A stretch of DNA of 64,000 bases from the NCBI RefSeq assembly GCF_016772475.1, contig NZ_CP068595.1:3038001-3102000 (forward strand). Reading direction: 5' to 3'. The stretch's first letter is position 1. Each line of letters opens with the position of its first letter. Below are positions 34,423 through 43,808 of this stretch, in pieces. The notes under the pieces are model-generated. The model ran no database searches and was not told the origin of the DNA. It saw only the letters and a program-made list of their open reading frames with translations. Both the position numbers and the translations under genes were made by a program. The DNA is from Paenibacillus sonchi (GTDB lineage Bacteria; Bacillota; Bacilli; Paenibacillales; Paenibacillaceae).

Positions 34423-34530
34423 GTTTGGAACTGGAAGAGCGGTAGCGTCCGCCTTTGTCTGCGGATTTCCACCGCGAACAGCGGTATACATTCAAGAAAT
34501 CTGCAGACAACAGCGGCTGGAAGTCCAAAC
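34423..34530. ncRNA. Structured multibranch element upstream of ppaC, possible ncRNA or dispersed repeat
   Basis: Outer stem GTTTGGA (34423-34429) with TCCAAAC (34524-34530); a 15-bp inner stem TTGTCTGCGGATTTC (34455-34469) with GAAATCTGCAGACAA (34496-34510), one G-U pair; apical hairpin ACCGC-GAACA-GCGGT (34471-34485); side hairpin GCGG (34439-34442) with CCGC (34449-34452). The pairing is far beyond chance. It ends 195 bp before the ppaC start. It may be a cis-regulatory RNA, a small RNA or a MITE-like repeat; orientation is not decided by the sequence. Confidence 0.6.
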
Positions 34531-34725
34531 ATTCTCTGGAGTCGCGACCAATCCCAAAATCGAAAGATCTCAAGTTCAAGTTATATAGTGGAAATTTCCT
34601 CAGACAGGCTGTTCTTTTACCGGATATACGGGTTAATGAATCCCGGGTGCTTGTCCGCAATCTGGCGGGCTCCTATCAATGTATGGTATATTATTCTCAC
34701 AAAAAACAAAGTAAGGAGATTGGAA

Positions 34726-35658
34726 ATGGAAAAAACTTTGATCTTTGGACACAAAAATCCGGATACGGATACAATCTGCTCGGCCATCGCCTATGCAGCG
34801 CTTAAGAAGGAGTTGGGCTGGGATGCTGAGCCGGTTCGTCTGGGGGAAATCAGCGGAGAAACCCAATATGCGCTTGACCACTTCGGCGTAAAGGCTCCGC
34901 GCCTGGTAGAGAACGTTGCAAGCGAAGCCAAACAAGTCATTCTGGTTGACCATAATGAACGCCAGCAGAGTGCCAATGATATCGATCAGGTCCGCGTCGT
35001 GGAGGTTATCGACCACCACCGGATTGCTAATTTTGAAACGGCCCATCCGCTCTACTACCGTGCAGAACCGGTAGGCTGTACAGCGACAATCCTGAATAAG
35101 CTGTACAAAGAGAACGGAGTGGCGATTCCGAAGGACATTGCCGGTCTGATGCTGTCCGCAATTATTTCTGACTCCCTGCTGTTCAAATCGCCGACCTGCA
35201 CCGAGCAGGATGTGGCGGCTGCGCGCGAACTGGCTGGAATCGCCGGTGTAGATGCAGACAGCTACGGGCTTGCCATGCTGAAGGCCGGTGCCGATCTTAG
35301 CGACAAAACGATCGCCCAGCTGATTTCCCTGGATGCCAAGGAATTCAAAATGGGTGAATACAAAGTGGAGATTGCCCAGGTAAATGCGGTGGATGTTAAT
35401 GATGTGCTCTCCAAACAAGCCGAACTGGAAACGGCCCTGACAGCCATCATCGATGACAAAGGTCTGGATCTCTTCCTGTTCGTCGTTACGGATATCTTGA
35501 ACAATGACTCCGTAGGGTTGGCTCTGGGCCGTGTGGCAGGGGCTGTCGAGCAGGCCTACAATGTGAAGCTGGACGACAACAAAGCACTCCTGAAAGGCGT
35601 CGTTTCCCGCAAATCGCAAATTGTGCCGGTGCTGACCGAAACCATTGCCAAGCTGTAA
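34726..35658 (+). CDS. ppaC: Manganese-dependent inorganic pyrophosphatase
   Basis: ATG 34726 follows TAAGGAGA. The 310-residue protein is a family II pyrophosphatase: DHH-family N-terminal domain with HKNPDTD, VDHNE and VIDHHR, and [10 protein letters not shown], then a DHHA2 domain ending with SRKSQIVP, whose Arg and Lys bind pyrophosphate. It hydrolyses cytoplasmic pyrophosphate to drive biosynthesis. Single-gene unit with a clear terminator. Confidence 0.95.
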   Translation: MEKTLIFGHKNPDTDTICSAIAYAALKKELGWDAEPVRLGEISGETQYALDHFGVKAPRLVENVASEAKQVILVDHNERQQSANDIDQVRVVEVIDHHRIANFETAHPLYYRAEPVGCTATILNKLYKENGVAIPKDIAGLMLSAIISDSLLFKSPTCTEQDVAAARELAGIAGVDADSYGLAMLKAGADLSDKTIAQLISLDAKEFKMGEYKVEIAQVNAVDVNDVLSKQAELETALTAIIDDKGLDLFLFVVTDILNNDSVGLALGRVAGAVEQAYNVKLDDNKALLKGVVSRKSQIVPVLTETIAKL

Positions 35659-35713
35659 CAAGCAGCTTCAGCACGCGGCAGTCATTTTGTTATTAATTAA
35701 ATAAGACAGGTTC

Positions 35714-35757
35714 CAACCGGCTGTGCGCCGTCTTTCGGGAGGCGCAGCCGGTTTTTT
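35714..35757 (+). terminator. Terminator of ppaC
   Basis: AACCGGCTG plus GCGCC pair with GGCGC plus CAGCCGGTT, followed by TTTT. Confidence 0.88.
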
Positions 35758-35844
35758 AGCATCCCCGTTTTCAGCTTACATAAGTGCAACTTATTTCCAT
35801 TCGGGCGGTATAAATAAGCATGGACGATTCAGAGGGGAGAACGA

Positions 35845-36417
35845 ATGAGAACAATAAAAAAGCTGATCTTTGCCACAATGTGCCTGATGATCATCTCGGG
35901 CGGGAGCCTGCTGTATGCCGCGACGGGCAAATCAGACATTGCGGTCTATCTGAATAATGTGCTGTTGAAGAATACCGGCCTGCTATCGGAAGGGGTACCT
36001 TACGTGTCCGTCGAGCAGCTGCCCGAAGGCCTGCATGCAGTATTATCCTGGGATGAGACTGCCCAAGAGGTGCGGATTTACAAGCCCAATGTGAACATGG
36101 TGCTGCTGGACGACCAGGGGAAAATCTTTGGCAAGGTGAGAAGCGCGGCGAGCAATACTTTTTCCGTTCTCGTACAGGTGGATCATCTCAAAACTGATAT
36201 TTCCGATCTGAAGATTACGATCACTGATCCTCTGAACAAAACAGATGTCGTGGATAATCAGCAAATTAAAGAGAAGAAGGACAGCTTCTGGTTCAAGTCG
36301 GCGAATTACAGCTACACGTTTAATGAGAAAGGGAATTATATGATTCAGGTCTACATAAAGGACAGCTCATCCAAAAGCTGGTTCATCGTTTCCGAAATGC
36401 AGATTTCCACGATTTAA
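35845..36417 (+). CDS. Secreted protein of unknown function
   Basis: ATG 35845 follows AGGGGAGA. The 190-residue product has a signal peptide (LIFATMCLMIISGGSLLYA) and a beta-rich body. Residues about 30-80 resemble a short stalk-like domain (YVSVEQLPEGLHAVLSWDE), and the last 100 look like an Ig-like fold (VLVQVDHLKTDISDLKITI). No catalytic motif. Monocistronic as far as can be seen. Confidence 0.7.
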   Translation: MRTIKKLIFATMCLMIISGGSLLYAATGKSDIAVYLNNVLLKNTGLLSEGVPYVSVEQLPEGLHAVLSWDETAQEVRIYKPNVNMVLLDDQGKIFGKVRSAASNTFSVLVQVDHLKTDISDLKITITDPLNKTDVVDNQQIKEKKDSFWFKSANYSYTFNEKGNYMIQVYIKDSSSKSWFIVSEMQISTI

Positions 36418-36507
36418 CCGGTAGCGATGTGTTGAATCCTTTTGCCAAAAACGGGCGGACGCCCTATACTTAACCTTACATACATGGTGCAAAAGGAGCG
36501 GGGAAAC

Positions 36508-36948
36508 ATGACCAGAACACGAAACAGCGGAGCGCCTCCATATAAATCGTTTGTACTGGTGCTGCAGGCGCTTATCATTATGGCCCGCAAAGAAGGCAAT
36601 ACCTGTTCCAGTTGTGAAATCGCCGGACATTTGTCGTCAGAACCGACAGTTCTGAGAAAAGCGCTGGCCAGGCTGACCAAGGAGCAAATCCTGGTGACCC
36701 GTGAAGGGCGGGATGGCGGCTATATGCTGAACCGGTCCCCGGAAGAGCTGACGCTGGCTGAAATATACCTTGCGATGGAGGTCGACGGGCTGCAGAGCAA
36801 TGCGGTGATTGAGACTATGTACGGGAATACTTTTGGGGCGCAGATGAAGTCTGCATGCGGAGGCATTCTCGAAGAAATGAACCAAAGTGCATTGGGTATT
36901 CTGCAAAAGTATACGCTGGCGGATCTGGTGCGCCGGGCGGGATGTTGA
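36508..36948 (+). CDS. Rrf2-family transcription regulator (YwnA-like)
   Basis: ATG 36508 follows AAAAGGAG. The 146-residue protein has the Rrf2 winged helix (SSCEIAGHLSSEPTVLRKAL, then REGRDGGYML) and a helical dimerisation end. The three-Cys iron-sulfur cluster loop of IscR/NsrR is not complete, so it resembles the cluster-free YwnA type. It probably controls the nitroreductase encoded next, whose promoter overlaps its stop codon. Confidence 0.87.
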   Translation: MTRTRNSGAPPYKSFVLVLQALIIMARKEGNTCSSCEIAGHLSSEPTVLRKALARLTKEQILVTREGRDGGYMLNRSPEELTLAEIYLAMEVDGLQSNAVIETMYGNTFGAQMKSACGGILEEMNQSALGILQKYTLADLVRRAGC

Positions 36949-36993
36949 CAGGGGGCTTTTTTATGAATTATACTGTGCCTATTAAGACACAGT
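36945..36993 (+). promoter_or_regulatory. Nitroreductase promoter with candidate Rrf2 operator
   Basis: TTGACA (36945-36950), 18-bp spacer, TATACT (36969-36974). An inverted repeat ACTGTG (36972-36977) to CACAGT (36988-36993) overlaps the -10 and likely start site. Confidence 0.65.
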
Positions 36994-37038
36994 TAAACCC
37001 AGATACCCAATTTGGATAGGGAAGAGGAGGATTAAGTT

Positions 37039-37686
37039 ATGGCGTCAGAATTAAAAGTAGAACAGGAATTCAGCAAGGTGATCCGTGAACGGCGTTCGGT
37101 GCGGAAATATGATTCTTCCTGGAAAATTTCCGATGAGGAGATCAAGGAGATTCTTGCAGAGGCTATCCTCGCACCTTCTTCCTCCAATCTTCAGCCCTGG
37201 CGGTTCATCGTCATCACAGATCAGGAAATCAAGGCCAAGCTGCTTCCTATCGCGCACAACCAGGCACAGACTACCGAGTCCTCGGCAATGATTGCTGTAC
37301 TTGGAGATACCGAAGCTTACAGCAATGCAGATACGATCTATGGTCATGCCAGCGCTACGGGACTTATGCCCGAGGATGTTGCTGCAGCCATGGCCAAACG
37401 CAGCCGCGAAGGCTACTCCAGTCTGCCGAAGGAGAAGCTGGAAGACATTGCCCTGGTTGACGGCGGACTGGTGTCCATGCAGCTGATGCTGGCAGCCAAA
37501 GCGAGAGGCTATGACACCGTACCTATGGGCGGTTATGATGCTGCCGCGCTGAAGGAGCTGTTCCGGATCTCAGACCGTTACATCCCGGTAATGCTGATCG
37601 CGCTTGGCAAAGCTGCGGTCGAAGGACGGCCGACAAACCGCTTGCCGCTGGAGGCCGTTGTGCACTGGAACGGATTCCAGGCGTAA
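37039..37686 (+). CDS. Nitroreductase-family oxidoreductase
   Basis: ATG 37039 follows GAGGAGGA. The 215-residue protein has the flavin-binding start RERRSVRKYD, the LAPSSSNLQPWRFIV motif and the later GGLVSMQLMLAAKARGYDT stretch of FMN-dependent nitroreductases. It likely reduces quinones or nitro compounds with NAD(P)H. The adjacent Rrf2 regulator suggests induction by electrophiles or oxidants. Confidence 0.9.
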   Translation: MASELKVEQEFSKVIRERRSVRKYDSSWKISDEEIKEILAEAILAPSSSNLQPWRFIVITDQEIKAKLLPIAHNQAQTTESSAMIAVLGDTEAYSNADTIYGHASATGLMPEDVAAAMAKRSREGYSSLPKEKLEDIALVDGGLVSMQLMLAAKARGYDTVPMGGYDAAALKELFRISDRYIPVMLIALGKAAVEGRPTNRLPLEAVVHWNGFQA

Positions 37687-37777
37687 GCCGGACATCCGTG
37701 CACTTATACTATACAAGACTTTAACCTGCCGGTGTCCCTGTCCTGAAGAGGACGGCGATGCCGGCTGTTCATTGATA

Positions 37778-37816
37778 ACAGGTACCTTCCTTAAGTTATG
37801 GAAGGTACCTGTTTCT
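37778..37816 (+). terminator. Terminator of the nitroreductase gene
   Basis: ACAGGTACCTTCC pairs perfectly with GGAAGGTACCTGT around a 9-nt loop, followed by TTCTTGTT. Confidence 0.75.
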
Positions 37817-38114
37817 TGTTGGCCGCAAGATCAGCCCGGCATCGCTTATTTCTGGTTTTAGGCGCTTTCTGCTACACTAGGGTTAGCCGGATGAACCTCC
37901 GGCGTCAAGACAACCTTGGCAGCGTGGTAGAAACGACTTCTGGCGGACATTCCCTCACTCTGACATTCAAAGTGAAAGGAATGTCGGATATGCGAATGAT
38001 GGAAAGGCTTTCTTAACTGAAATGGATAAAATATATTGACAACATTCTCTAAAAGGACTAGCTTTGTTATGAAACGTAACATGCAAAAAAGTACAGACAG
38101 GAGAAATGAGACCA
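37817..38114 (+). promoter_or_regulatory. Leader region of the leucine dehydrogenase gene
   Basis: No gene is supported. A hairpin GACATTCC/GGAATGTC with an inner TCACT/AGTGA stem spans 37946-37986. A TTGACA at 38036 could be a -35 element, but its -10 partner is poor. The hairpin has no T-tract, so it is not a plain terminator; a role in regulation is possible. Confidence 0.35.
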
Positions 38115-39209
38115 ATGGAATTGTTTGCAGCAATGGAGCGGGACGATTATGAGGAACTTTTGTTTTGTCAGGACAAGGCATCAGGGCTAAAGGCCATCAT
38201 CGCCATTCATGACACAACATTAGGTCCCGCACTGGGTGGAACAAGAATGTGGACCTATGCTTCGGAGGAGGACGCAATTGTAGATGCTCTCCGGCTGTCT
38301 AAAGGTATGACCTACAAAAATGCTGTAGCCGGGCTCAATCTGGGCGGCGGCAAAACCGTGATTATCGGCGATCCCAAAAAAGACAAAAACGAGGCGATGT
38401 TCCGGGCCTTCGGCAGATACATACAAGGCTTGAACGGCCGCTACATTACAGCCGAGGATGTGGGCACCACAGAAGCGGACATGGATATCATTCATCAGGA
38501 AACGGATTATGTAACCGGGATCTCGGCGACTTACGGTTCTTCGGGCAATCCGTCTCCGGCCACAGCCTTTGGCGTATACCAAGGCATGAAAGCGGCGGCG
38601 AAGGCAGCGTTTGGCAGCGATTCACTGGAAGGCAGAAGAGTGGCAGTACAAGGTGTCGGCAATGTATCCTTTACCCTGTGCAAGTATCTGCACGAGGAAG
38701 GTGCGCAGCTGATCGTAACCGACATCAATAAGGATGCTGTGAAGCGGGCGGTGGAAGCCTATGGAGCCACAGCGGTTGATCCTGCCGACATTATCTCTGT
38801 TAAAAGCGATATTTATGCGCCCTGCGCGCTCGGCGCCACAATCAACGATGATTCGCTGCCGCTCCTTCAGGCAAAAGTTATCGCCGGCGCAGCCAACAAC
38901 CAGCTGAAAGAACCGCGCCATGGCGATGCTCTGCATAAGATGGGGATCGTATATGCACCGGATTATGTTATTAATTCGGGCGGAGTAATCAATGTGGCTG
39001 ACGAATTGAACGGCTACAATAAGGATCGGGCCTACAAGCAGATTGCCAAAATCTATGACAGCATCACCCGCATCCTGGAAATTTCCGCTACTAGCGGAAT
39101 TCCCGCCTATGCTGCTGCGGATCATCTTGCCCAGGAGCGTATTTCCCTGCTGAAGAACAGCCGCAGCACCTTCCTGCGCGATGGACATCATGTTCTCAGC
39201 AGAAGATGA
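38115..39209 (+). CDS. bcd: Leucine dehydrogenase (branched-chain amino acid dehydrogenase)
   Basis: ATG 38115 has AGGAG 11 nt upstream; ATG 38106 is too close to it. The 364-residue protein shows [10 protein letters not shown], the catalytic Lys segment GGGKTVI, and a Rossmann motif GVGNVS, followed by [10 protein letters not shown] and AGAANNQL typical of Leu/Val/Phe dehydrogenases. It deaminates leucine and its relatives to 2-oxo acids with NAD, feeding branched-chain fatty acid synthesis and sporulation metabolism. No other bkd genes are present here. Confidence 0.92.
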   Translation: MELFAAMERDDYEELLFCQDKASGLKAIIAIHDTTLGPALGGTRMWTYASEEDAIVDALRLSKGMTYKNAVAGLNLGGGKTVIIGDPKKDKNEAMFRAFGRYIQGLNGRYITAEDVGTTEADMDIIHQETDYVTGISATYGSSGNPSPATAFGVYQGMKAAAKAAFGSDSLEGRRVAVQGVGNVSFTLCKYLHEEGAQLIVTDINKDAVKRAVEAYGATAVDPADIISVKSDIYAPCALGATINDDSLPLLQAKVIAGAANNQLKEPRHGDALHKMGIVYAPDYVINSGGVINVADELNGYNKDRAYKQIAKIYDSITRILEISATSGIPAYAAADHLAQERISLLKNSRSTFLRDGHHVLSRR

Positions 39210-39238
39210 AGCTTAGGTTTGCGTATTGCCGGATACAC

Positions 39239-39280
39239 CAAAGGGCCTCTTCTCCACTAGGGAAAAGGGGCCCTTTTCGT
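39239..39280 (+). terminator. Terminator of the leucine dehydrogenase gene
   Basis: AAAGGGCC and TTCTCC pair with GGGAAAAGG-GGCCCTTT, followed by TTCGTTGTTG. Confidence 0.72.
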
Positions 39281-39321
39281 TGTTGCGTTTAAGAGTGCCG
39301 GCAAGTAAGCAACCTAACCGG

Positions 39322-39975
39322 CTACTGTACCTTCTCCGGTTCCGGGTAAGTTACGCCCAGCGTATCAACGGTAACCTTCTTCATAACCGGAGGCTGATCC
39401 GGACGGTCTGAGCTGTCGCGCGGCAGGTTGACGATGGCATCTACCACATCCTGGCCTTCGGTAACCTTGCCGAAAGCGGCATATTGGCCGTCGAGGCTCG
39501 GATACGCCGCAGCCATAATGAAGAACTGCGAGCCGCCGGAGTTCATATCCTGGCTTCTGGCCATGGACAGAACTCCTTGTGTGTGCTGCAGGTTGTTGGT
39601 GAAGCCGTTCGCGGTGAACTCACCGGCGATGCTGTAGCCCGGTCCGCCCATGCCTGTGCCATCGGGATCGCCGCCTTGAATCATGAAGCCGGGAATGACA
39701 CGGTGGAAGATCGTTCCGTCATAGAAGCCTTTTTGAATGAGAGAGATAAAATTATTGACGGTATTCGGAGCGACCTCAGGGTACAGCTCGGCCTTGATGA
39801 TCCCGCCGTTGTCCATCTCTATAGTAACCACCGGATGGCTGGCGGTTGCCGAAGGCACCCCTTCCGTAGCTGCGGCATTATTGTTGTTCGCGGGTTTGTT
39901 GCCGCAGCCTGCGGCAATGACCAGCAGGAGAGTCATCAGCAGCAGGATGACAGGTTTTTTTCTTGTACGCTTCAC
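39322..39975 (-). CDS. Cyclophilin-type peptidyl-prolyl isomerase lipoprotein
   Basis: GTG 39975 is chosen because AAAGGAG lies 11 nt upstream. The 217-residue product has a lipobox (VIAAGC), a short Asn-rich linker and a cyclophilin domain with the active-site block FHRVIPGFMIQGGD and the SQFFI segment. It should catalyse proline isomerisation during folding of exported proteins at the outer membrane-facing surface of the cytoplasmic membrane. Confidence 0.9.
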   Translation of the reverse strand: MKRTRKKPVILLLMTLLLVIAAGCGNKPANNNNAAATEGVPSATASHPVVTIEMDNGGIIKAELYPEVAPNTVNNFISLIQKGFYDGTIFHRVIPGFMIQGGDPDGTGMGGPGYSIAGEFTANGFTNNLQHTQGVLSMARSQDMNSGGSQFFIMAAAYPSLDGQYAAFGKVTEGQDVVDAIVNLPRDSSDRPDQPPVMKKVTVDTLGVTYPEPEKVQ

Positions 39976-40148
39976 GTTCTCAATCGCTCCTTTGATCTTG
40001 AATATCAAATGCTCACACCCTCAATCATACCCTGTTTGTACCGCCCGTTGCAAAGCCCGCAGCACCGCCCGGCATTGGCACATCCCCGAAAGAAGGTTAG
40101 AATGAAAAGATGATGCTTCCAAGAATACACAGAAGGGGCGTGTGCAGC

Positions 40149-41387
40149 ATGCGTTTTTCATGGAAGCGGAACCTGATCGTGCTTTGGGTAGGGGTGTTCT
40201 TTTGCAGTACGGCATATTCGATCTCGATTCCGTTCCTCTCGATTTTTTTGAGTGACCAGCTTGGTGTTAAGAATCATTTGGAAATCTGGTCGGGGGTCAG
40301 CTTTGGCATCACCTTCCTGGCCAGTGCGCTGATATCGCCTTACTGGGGGTCGCTCGCCGACAAATACGGGCGCAAGCCCATGCTGATCCGGTCGGGCTTC
40401 AGCCTCGCGGCGCTCTATTTGGTCAATTTTTTCGTACATGATCCATATGTTTTTATTATTGTGCGTATCTTTCAGGGGCTTCTGGCGGGTTTTGTGCCGG
40501 CAGCCATTGCTATGGTCGCCACCAACACACCGGAGGAGAAGACCGGTTATGCGCTCAGCATCATGTCTACGGCCGGGGCCACCGGGAGCATTATCGGCCC
40601 GCTGATCGGCGGTGTGGTCAGCTTTTATTCCAGCAACCGCAGCGCGTTTCTGTTCTCGGCGGTAATTGTGCTGGTATCCGCGCTGATCGCTACCTTTTTT
40701 GCCAAGGAGGAGAATTATGACCGTTCGGCGCCGAGATCGCATGTGCGGGATGATATCCGGGAGGCGGCAGCAAATCCGGCGTTTATGACGCTGCTGATGC
40801 TGGCGGGGCTGGCCACCTTTTCTGTCATGATATTGGAGCCGCTGCTACCGATTTATCTGCTCGACATGGGGATATCGCGGAACAGCGCTTCCCTAAGCTC
40901 GGGCATCGTTTTCTCCGCTGTGGGTATCGCCACGGTAATTATGGCTCCACAGTGGGGGAGGCTCGGCAGCCGCAAGGGCTTTGGTTTTATTTTGTTCATC
41001 GGCCTGGTCGGCGGGGGGATCGGAAATATTCTGCAGTATTTTGTATCGGGTTATGTAGAATTCGCCATCCTGCGTTTTGCTTACGGCTTGTTCTATGCCG
41101 GTGTGCTTCCGTCGGTAAATGCCATGATTGTGCAGGTCATTGACCCCGGCTTCCGCGGGCGGGCTTTCGGCCTGAATCAGGCGGCGACCCAGCTGGCAAC
41201 CATGGCCGGACCGATTATCGGCGGACTGCTCGGAGCCTTCATTCCGATCCGCTGGGTATTTGTCATTAACGGAGGGATCCTCCTTGTGGCGGCCGTGCTG
41301 GTAAAAACCCGCAAGCTGGAGGCAAAAGTGGAAGCTGTGGAAGCTGCCCATGCCCCGGGGCAGACGGTAACCCTGGAAAACCCGTAA
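40149..41387 (+). CDS. MFS transporter, probable drug exporter (12 helices)
   Basis: ATG 40149 follows AGAAGGGG. The 412-residue protein has twelve predicted helices, motif A GSLADKYGRKPML in the loop between helices 2 and 3, and the motif C-like GATGSIIGPLIGG in helix 5, which marks exporters (DHA1 group). Substrate unknown. It is ended by a terminator that overlaps the 3' end of the converging CLC gene. Confidence 0.85.
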   Translation: MRFSWKRNLIVLWVGVFFCSTAYSISIPFLSIFLSDQLGVKNHLEIWSGVSFGITFLASALISPYWGSLADKYGRKPMLIRSGFSLAALYLVNFFVHDPYVFIIVRIFQGLLAGFVPAAIAMVATNTPEEKTGYALSIMSTAGATGSIIGPLIGGVVSFYSSNRSAFLFSAVIVLVSALIATFFAKEENYDRSAPRSHVRDDIREAAANPAFMTLLMLAGLATFSVMILEPLLPIYLLDMGISRNSASLSSGIVFSAVGIATVIMAPQWGRLGSRKGFGFILFIGLVGGGIGNILQYFVSGYVEFAILRFAYGLFYAGVLPSVNAMIVQVIDPGFRGRAFGLNQAATQLATMAGPIIGGLLGAFIPIRWVFVINGGILLVAAVLVKTRKLEAKVEAVEAAHAPGQTVTLENP

Positions 41388-41403
41388 AAGAAACATGAAA
41401 GGC

Positions 41404-41442
41404 TGTCCGCTTGAAGGCTACTCTTCAGCGGACGGTTTTTTT
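41404..41442 (+). terminator. Terminator of the MFS gene
   Basis: GTCCGCTTGAAG pairs with CTTCAGCGGAC (one bulge), followed by GG and eight T. The stem also encodes the last codons of the opposing gene. Confidence 0.85.
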
Positions 41443-42747
41443 GTTGTGCGCAGCTGCTTGGCGGTTCCCAGCGTGGTGCCTTCGGGAATCCGGACCCACT
41501 CACTCTTGGAGATTCCGATCTGCTGAGAGGTGTAGATGCCCGAATGACCGGAGAACAGGTAGCTTACCAGGCAAGCGATGAACATATAGACGGCTCCGCC
41601 CGACCCGAACAGTTCAATGCCCATAAGGAAGCAGGCAATCGGCGTATTGGTAGCACCACAGAAGACGGCGATGAAGCCCAGCGAAGCCAGGAACGGCGCA
41701 TAAAGATGAAGAAAACCGGCCAGGCTGTTGCCCAGGGTTGCTCCGATGGCAAAGAGCGGAGTCACTTCTCCCCCTGAAATCCGGTGCCCAGGGTGAATGA
41801 GGTGAAAATCAGCTTCCATAAGAATGCGAAGGGCGCCACATCGGTCTGAAAAGAATCCTGAATCAGAGGGATGCCCAGACCGAGATAGTCCCGGGTGCCG
41901 GCAATATAGACCAGCGCAATTATAATGAAGCCGCCCAGCGCACTTTTGAGCATCGGATTCTTCACTAGCCGGGTAAAGGTTTTTTTCAGATAATGGGTAA
42001 GCTCACTGAAGAGGATACTGGCAAGCCCGAACAGCACGGAGGCCAGGATCACCTTCAGCAGTATGATGACGGTTAGCGGAGGAAAAAGATCCACATGATA
42101 ATGGATGTGCTGGACCTTCCACAAACGGGTAGCCACAATATCCCCGATGAAGCTGGCTGTGAAGCAGGGAAGCAGGGCCTTATGGCTGATCAGGCCGATA
42201 GCCACAACCTCCAGGCCGAACAGGGTTCCGGCCAATGGTGTTCCAAAAATCGAGCCAAAGCCGCCGCTGATCCCGCACATAAGCAATATTTGCCGGTCGA
42301 GCGAATGGATGCGGATCAGCCTGCCGAATCCTTCGGCGAGGCTGCCTCCCATCTGCACAGCCGTTCCTTCCCGTCCTGCGGAGCCTCCGAATAGATGGGT
42401 AACGAGTGTTCCGAACAGCACCAGGGGAGCCATCCGCAGCGGAATGGTCTCATTCCCCTGCTGAATCTGTTCCAGGATCAGATTATTCCCTTTGGCACTG
42501 TTCTTGCCGTAACGCATGTACAGGAAGCTCACCAGCGCTCCGCCCAGCGGCAGCAAGTACAGCAGCCAGGCATGATTCAGCCGTACCTCTGTCACAGCAT
42601 CCAGGGTTTTCAGAAAAATGGCCGAGGCCGAGCCGGACAGAATACCGACGCTCCCCCCAGCACAATCCATTTGATGAAGGTGCCCCACAGCGCCAGAAAA
42701 TGGCTCCTTTCCATAAGCTTCAGCCAATATGTATGTATTGCTCTCAT
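41418..42747 (-). CDS. CLC-F-type fluoride/proton antiporter (frame broken twice)
   Basis: ATG 42747 has TTGGAGG 8 nt upstream. Adding one G to each of two G runs on the coding strand (plus-strand 42653-42658 and 41770-41774) restores about 443 residues with the CLC fold: GSAGREGT (gating Glu), CGISGGFGSIFGTPLAG, and GGEVTPLFAIGATLG. The usual GSGIP selectivity segment reads GNNLI, and GREGP reads GREGT, differences reported for the fluoride-exporting CLC-F clade. A fluoride riboswitch lies directly upstream, so fluoride export is well supported. Its C-terminus overlaps the terminator of the converging gene. Confidence 0.9.
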
Positions 42748-42789
42748 CCTGCCAGCCTCCAATAGAATAATGCTGCTGCTTCATTGATT

Positions 42790-42885
42790 CCCTAAAATCA
42801 AACAGACTCCTACCAGCGAAGTGACCGCTGGTAGGAGTCATTAGTCTCTAGGGACGGTTAATGGCGAACTCCATCGCCGTATTGA
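42790..42885 (-). ncRNA. Fluoride riboswitch (crcB motif) with terminator
   Basis: On the minus strand the aptamer reads GGCGATGGAGTTCGCC (from 42878), ATTAACCG, then CTAATGACTCCTACC, matching the crcB consensus GGNGAUGG-GUUCGCC, AACCG and UGAUGNCUCCUAC. The 3' part of the aptamer is shared with a terminator stem GACTCCTACCAGCG (42839-42826) and CGCTGGTAGGAGTC (42818-42805), followed by TGTTTGATTTT. Fluoride binding would stabilise the aptamer and let transcription reach the antiporter gene. Confidence 0.92.
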
Positions 42886-42941
42886 ATTACAACCAATACT
42901 AAGGATATCATGCTAAAAAGTCAATGCGGAAATTAACAATG

Positions 42942-43545
42942 TTATTCTTCCTCACCGGTGGAGCCATTCAGCACATCCGTACCCGGCATGGCATCAATAG
43001 GCGGCGAGGCCGGATCGATGGCAGTTCCGGGCTGGAGTTCGTCGGCATCGGGCACATCCTCCAGCGGAAGCTCTTCTTGATCCACAAGCTCTTCATCCCC
43101 GGCGTAGTCAATGGCACCGCCGGCCAGTCCGGCCGCACCGGCAGCGAATATCGCATCAGACTCCAGCACTTCATCCCGTTTGGATGGCGGCGGGGAAGTC
43201 ATGCTCCGCACTCTGTCGGCCCTGCGTCCAAGCGCCGGTTCAGGAGCATTCAGGCCGATATCGGCAGCGAGAATCAGGATCGCCTGTCAAAGCCGGATCG
43301 GAGCCGTCATCTGCAACGCCATCCCAATCGACAGGCCTTTCGCGGGCGGGATCATGGCTGGCCAGTGCGGATTCCATAGGCCTTAAGTCCGCTCCGGCAG
43401 TTTCATCGCCGGGGTTGTGCCGCGTGATCGTCCCCAGCGGCCGCAGCTCCTCCAGCGGAATATCCTGCTCCGGGGAAACATCCCCCAGCTTGTTGTACCG
43501 TTCATATACAAAATCGGCTTCAGTTTTGTTGAATTCATTACCCAT
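42942..43545 (-). CDS. Acidic hypothetical protein (frame broken near 43275)
   Basis: ATG 43545 follows AAAAGGAG. The first frame gives about 92 sensible residues (MGNEFNKTEADFVYERYNKL onward, rich in Asp, Glu and Pro), then stops at 43240. A second frame, open from about 43284 to 42942, continues with similar acidic composition (DEELVDQEELPLEDVPDADE). Joining requires a +1 change in 43270-43284, opposite in sense to the other breaks in this window and not in a long homopolymer. No family recognised. Possibly a genuine broken gene or two proteins. Confidence 0.55.
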
Positions 43546-43743
43546 AGCCGCTCAACTCCTTTTGGCTTAATTGCTTCTTAATTGCTTATAGTAATTCTAT
43601 ACCCTAATCCCAGATGGCGAATCTGTAACCTTTAGGCGGCCTATTCTTAATATAATCATTCTGCAGGAGGATTAACCATAAACTGCGGTATAACGTCTTT
43701 TTTCGAGATGGTTTGCAAATATGGGCAGGTAAAATGCGAACGT

Positions 43744-43750
43744 TGTCGAA
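43744..43750 (+). promoter_or_regulatory. Candidate Spo0A box upstream of the first kinase gene
   Basis: TGTCGAA matches the 0A-box consensus TGNCGAA. It lies 59 bp before the kinase start. A seven-base match alone is weak. Confidence 0.35.
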
Positions 43751-43808
43751 AATTTTAGAGGTTAGATGTACTACATAAATCCAACTATAGACTTACTGAG
43801 GTGCGATA

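Noticed and set aside
42748..42841. N-terminal extension of the CLC gene starting at 42841
   Set aside because: That stretch is the fluoride riboswitch terminator, and the extension is out of frame with the true N-terminus starting at 42747.
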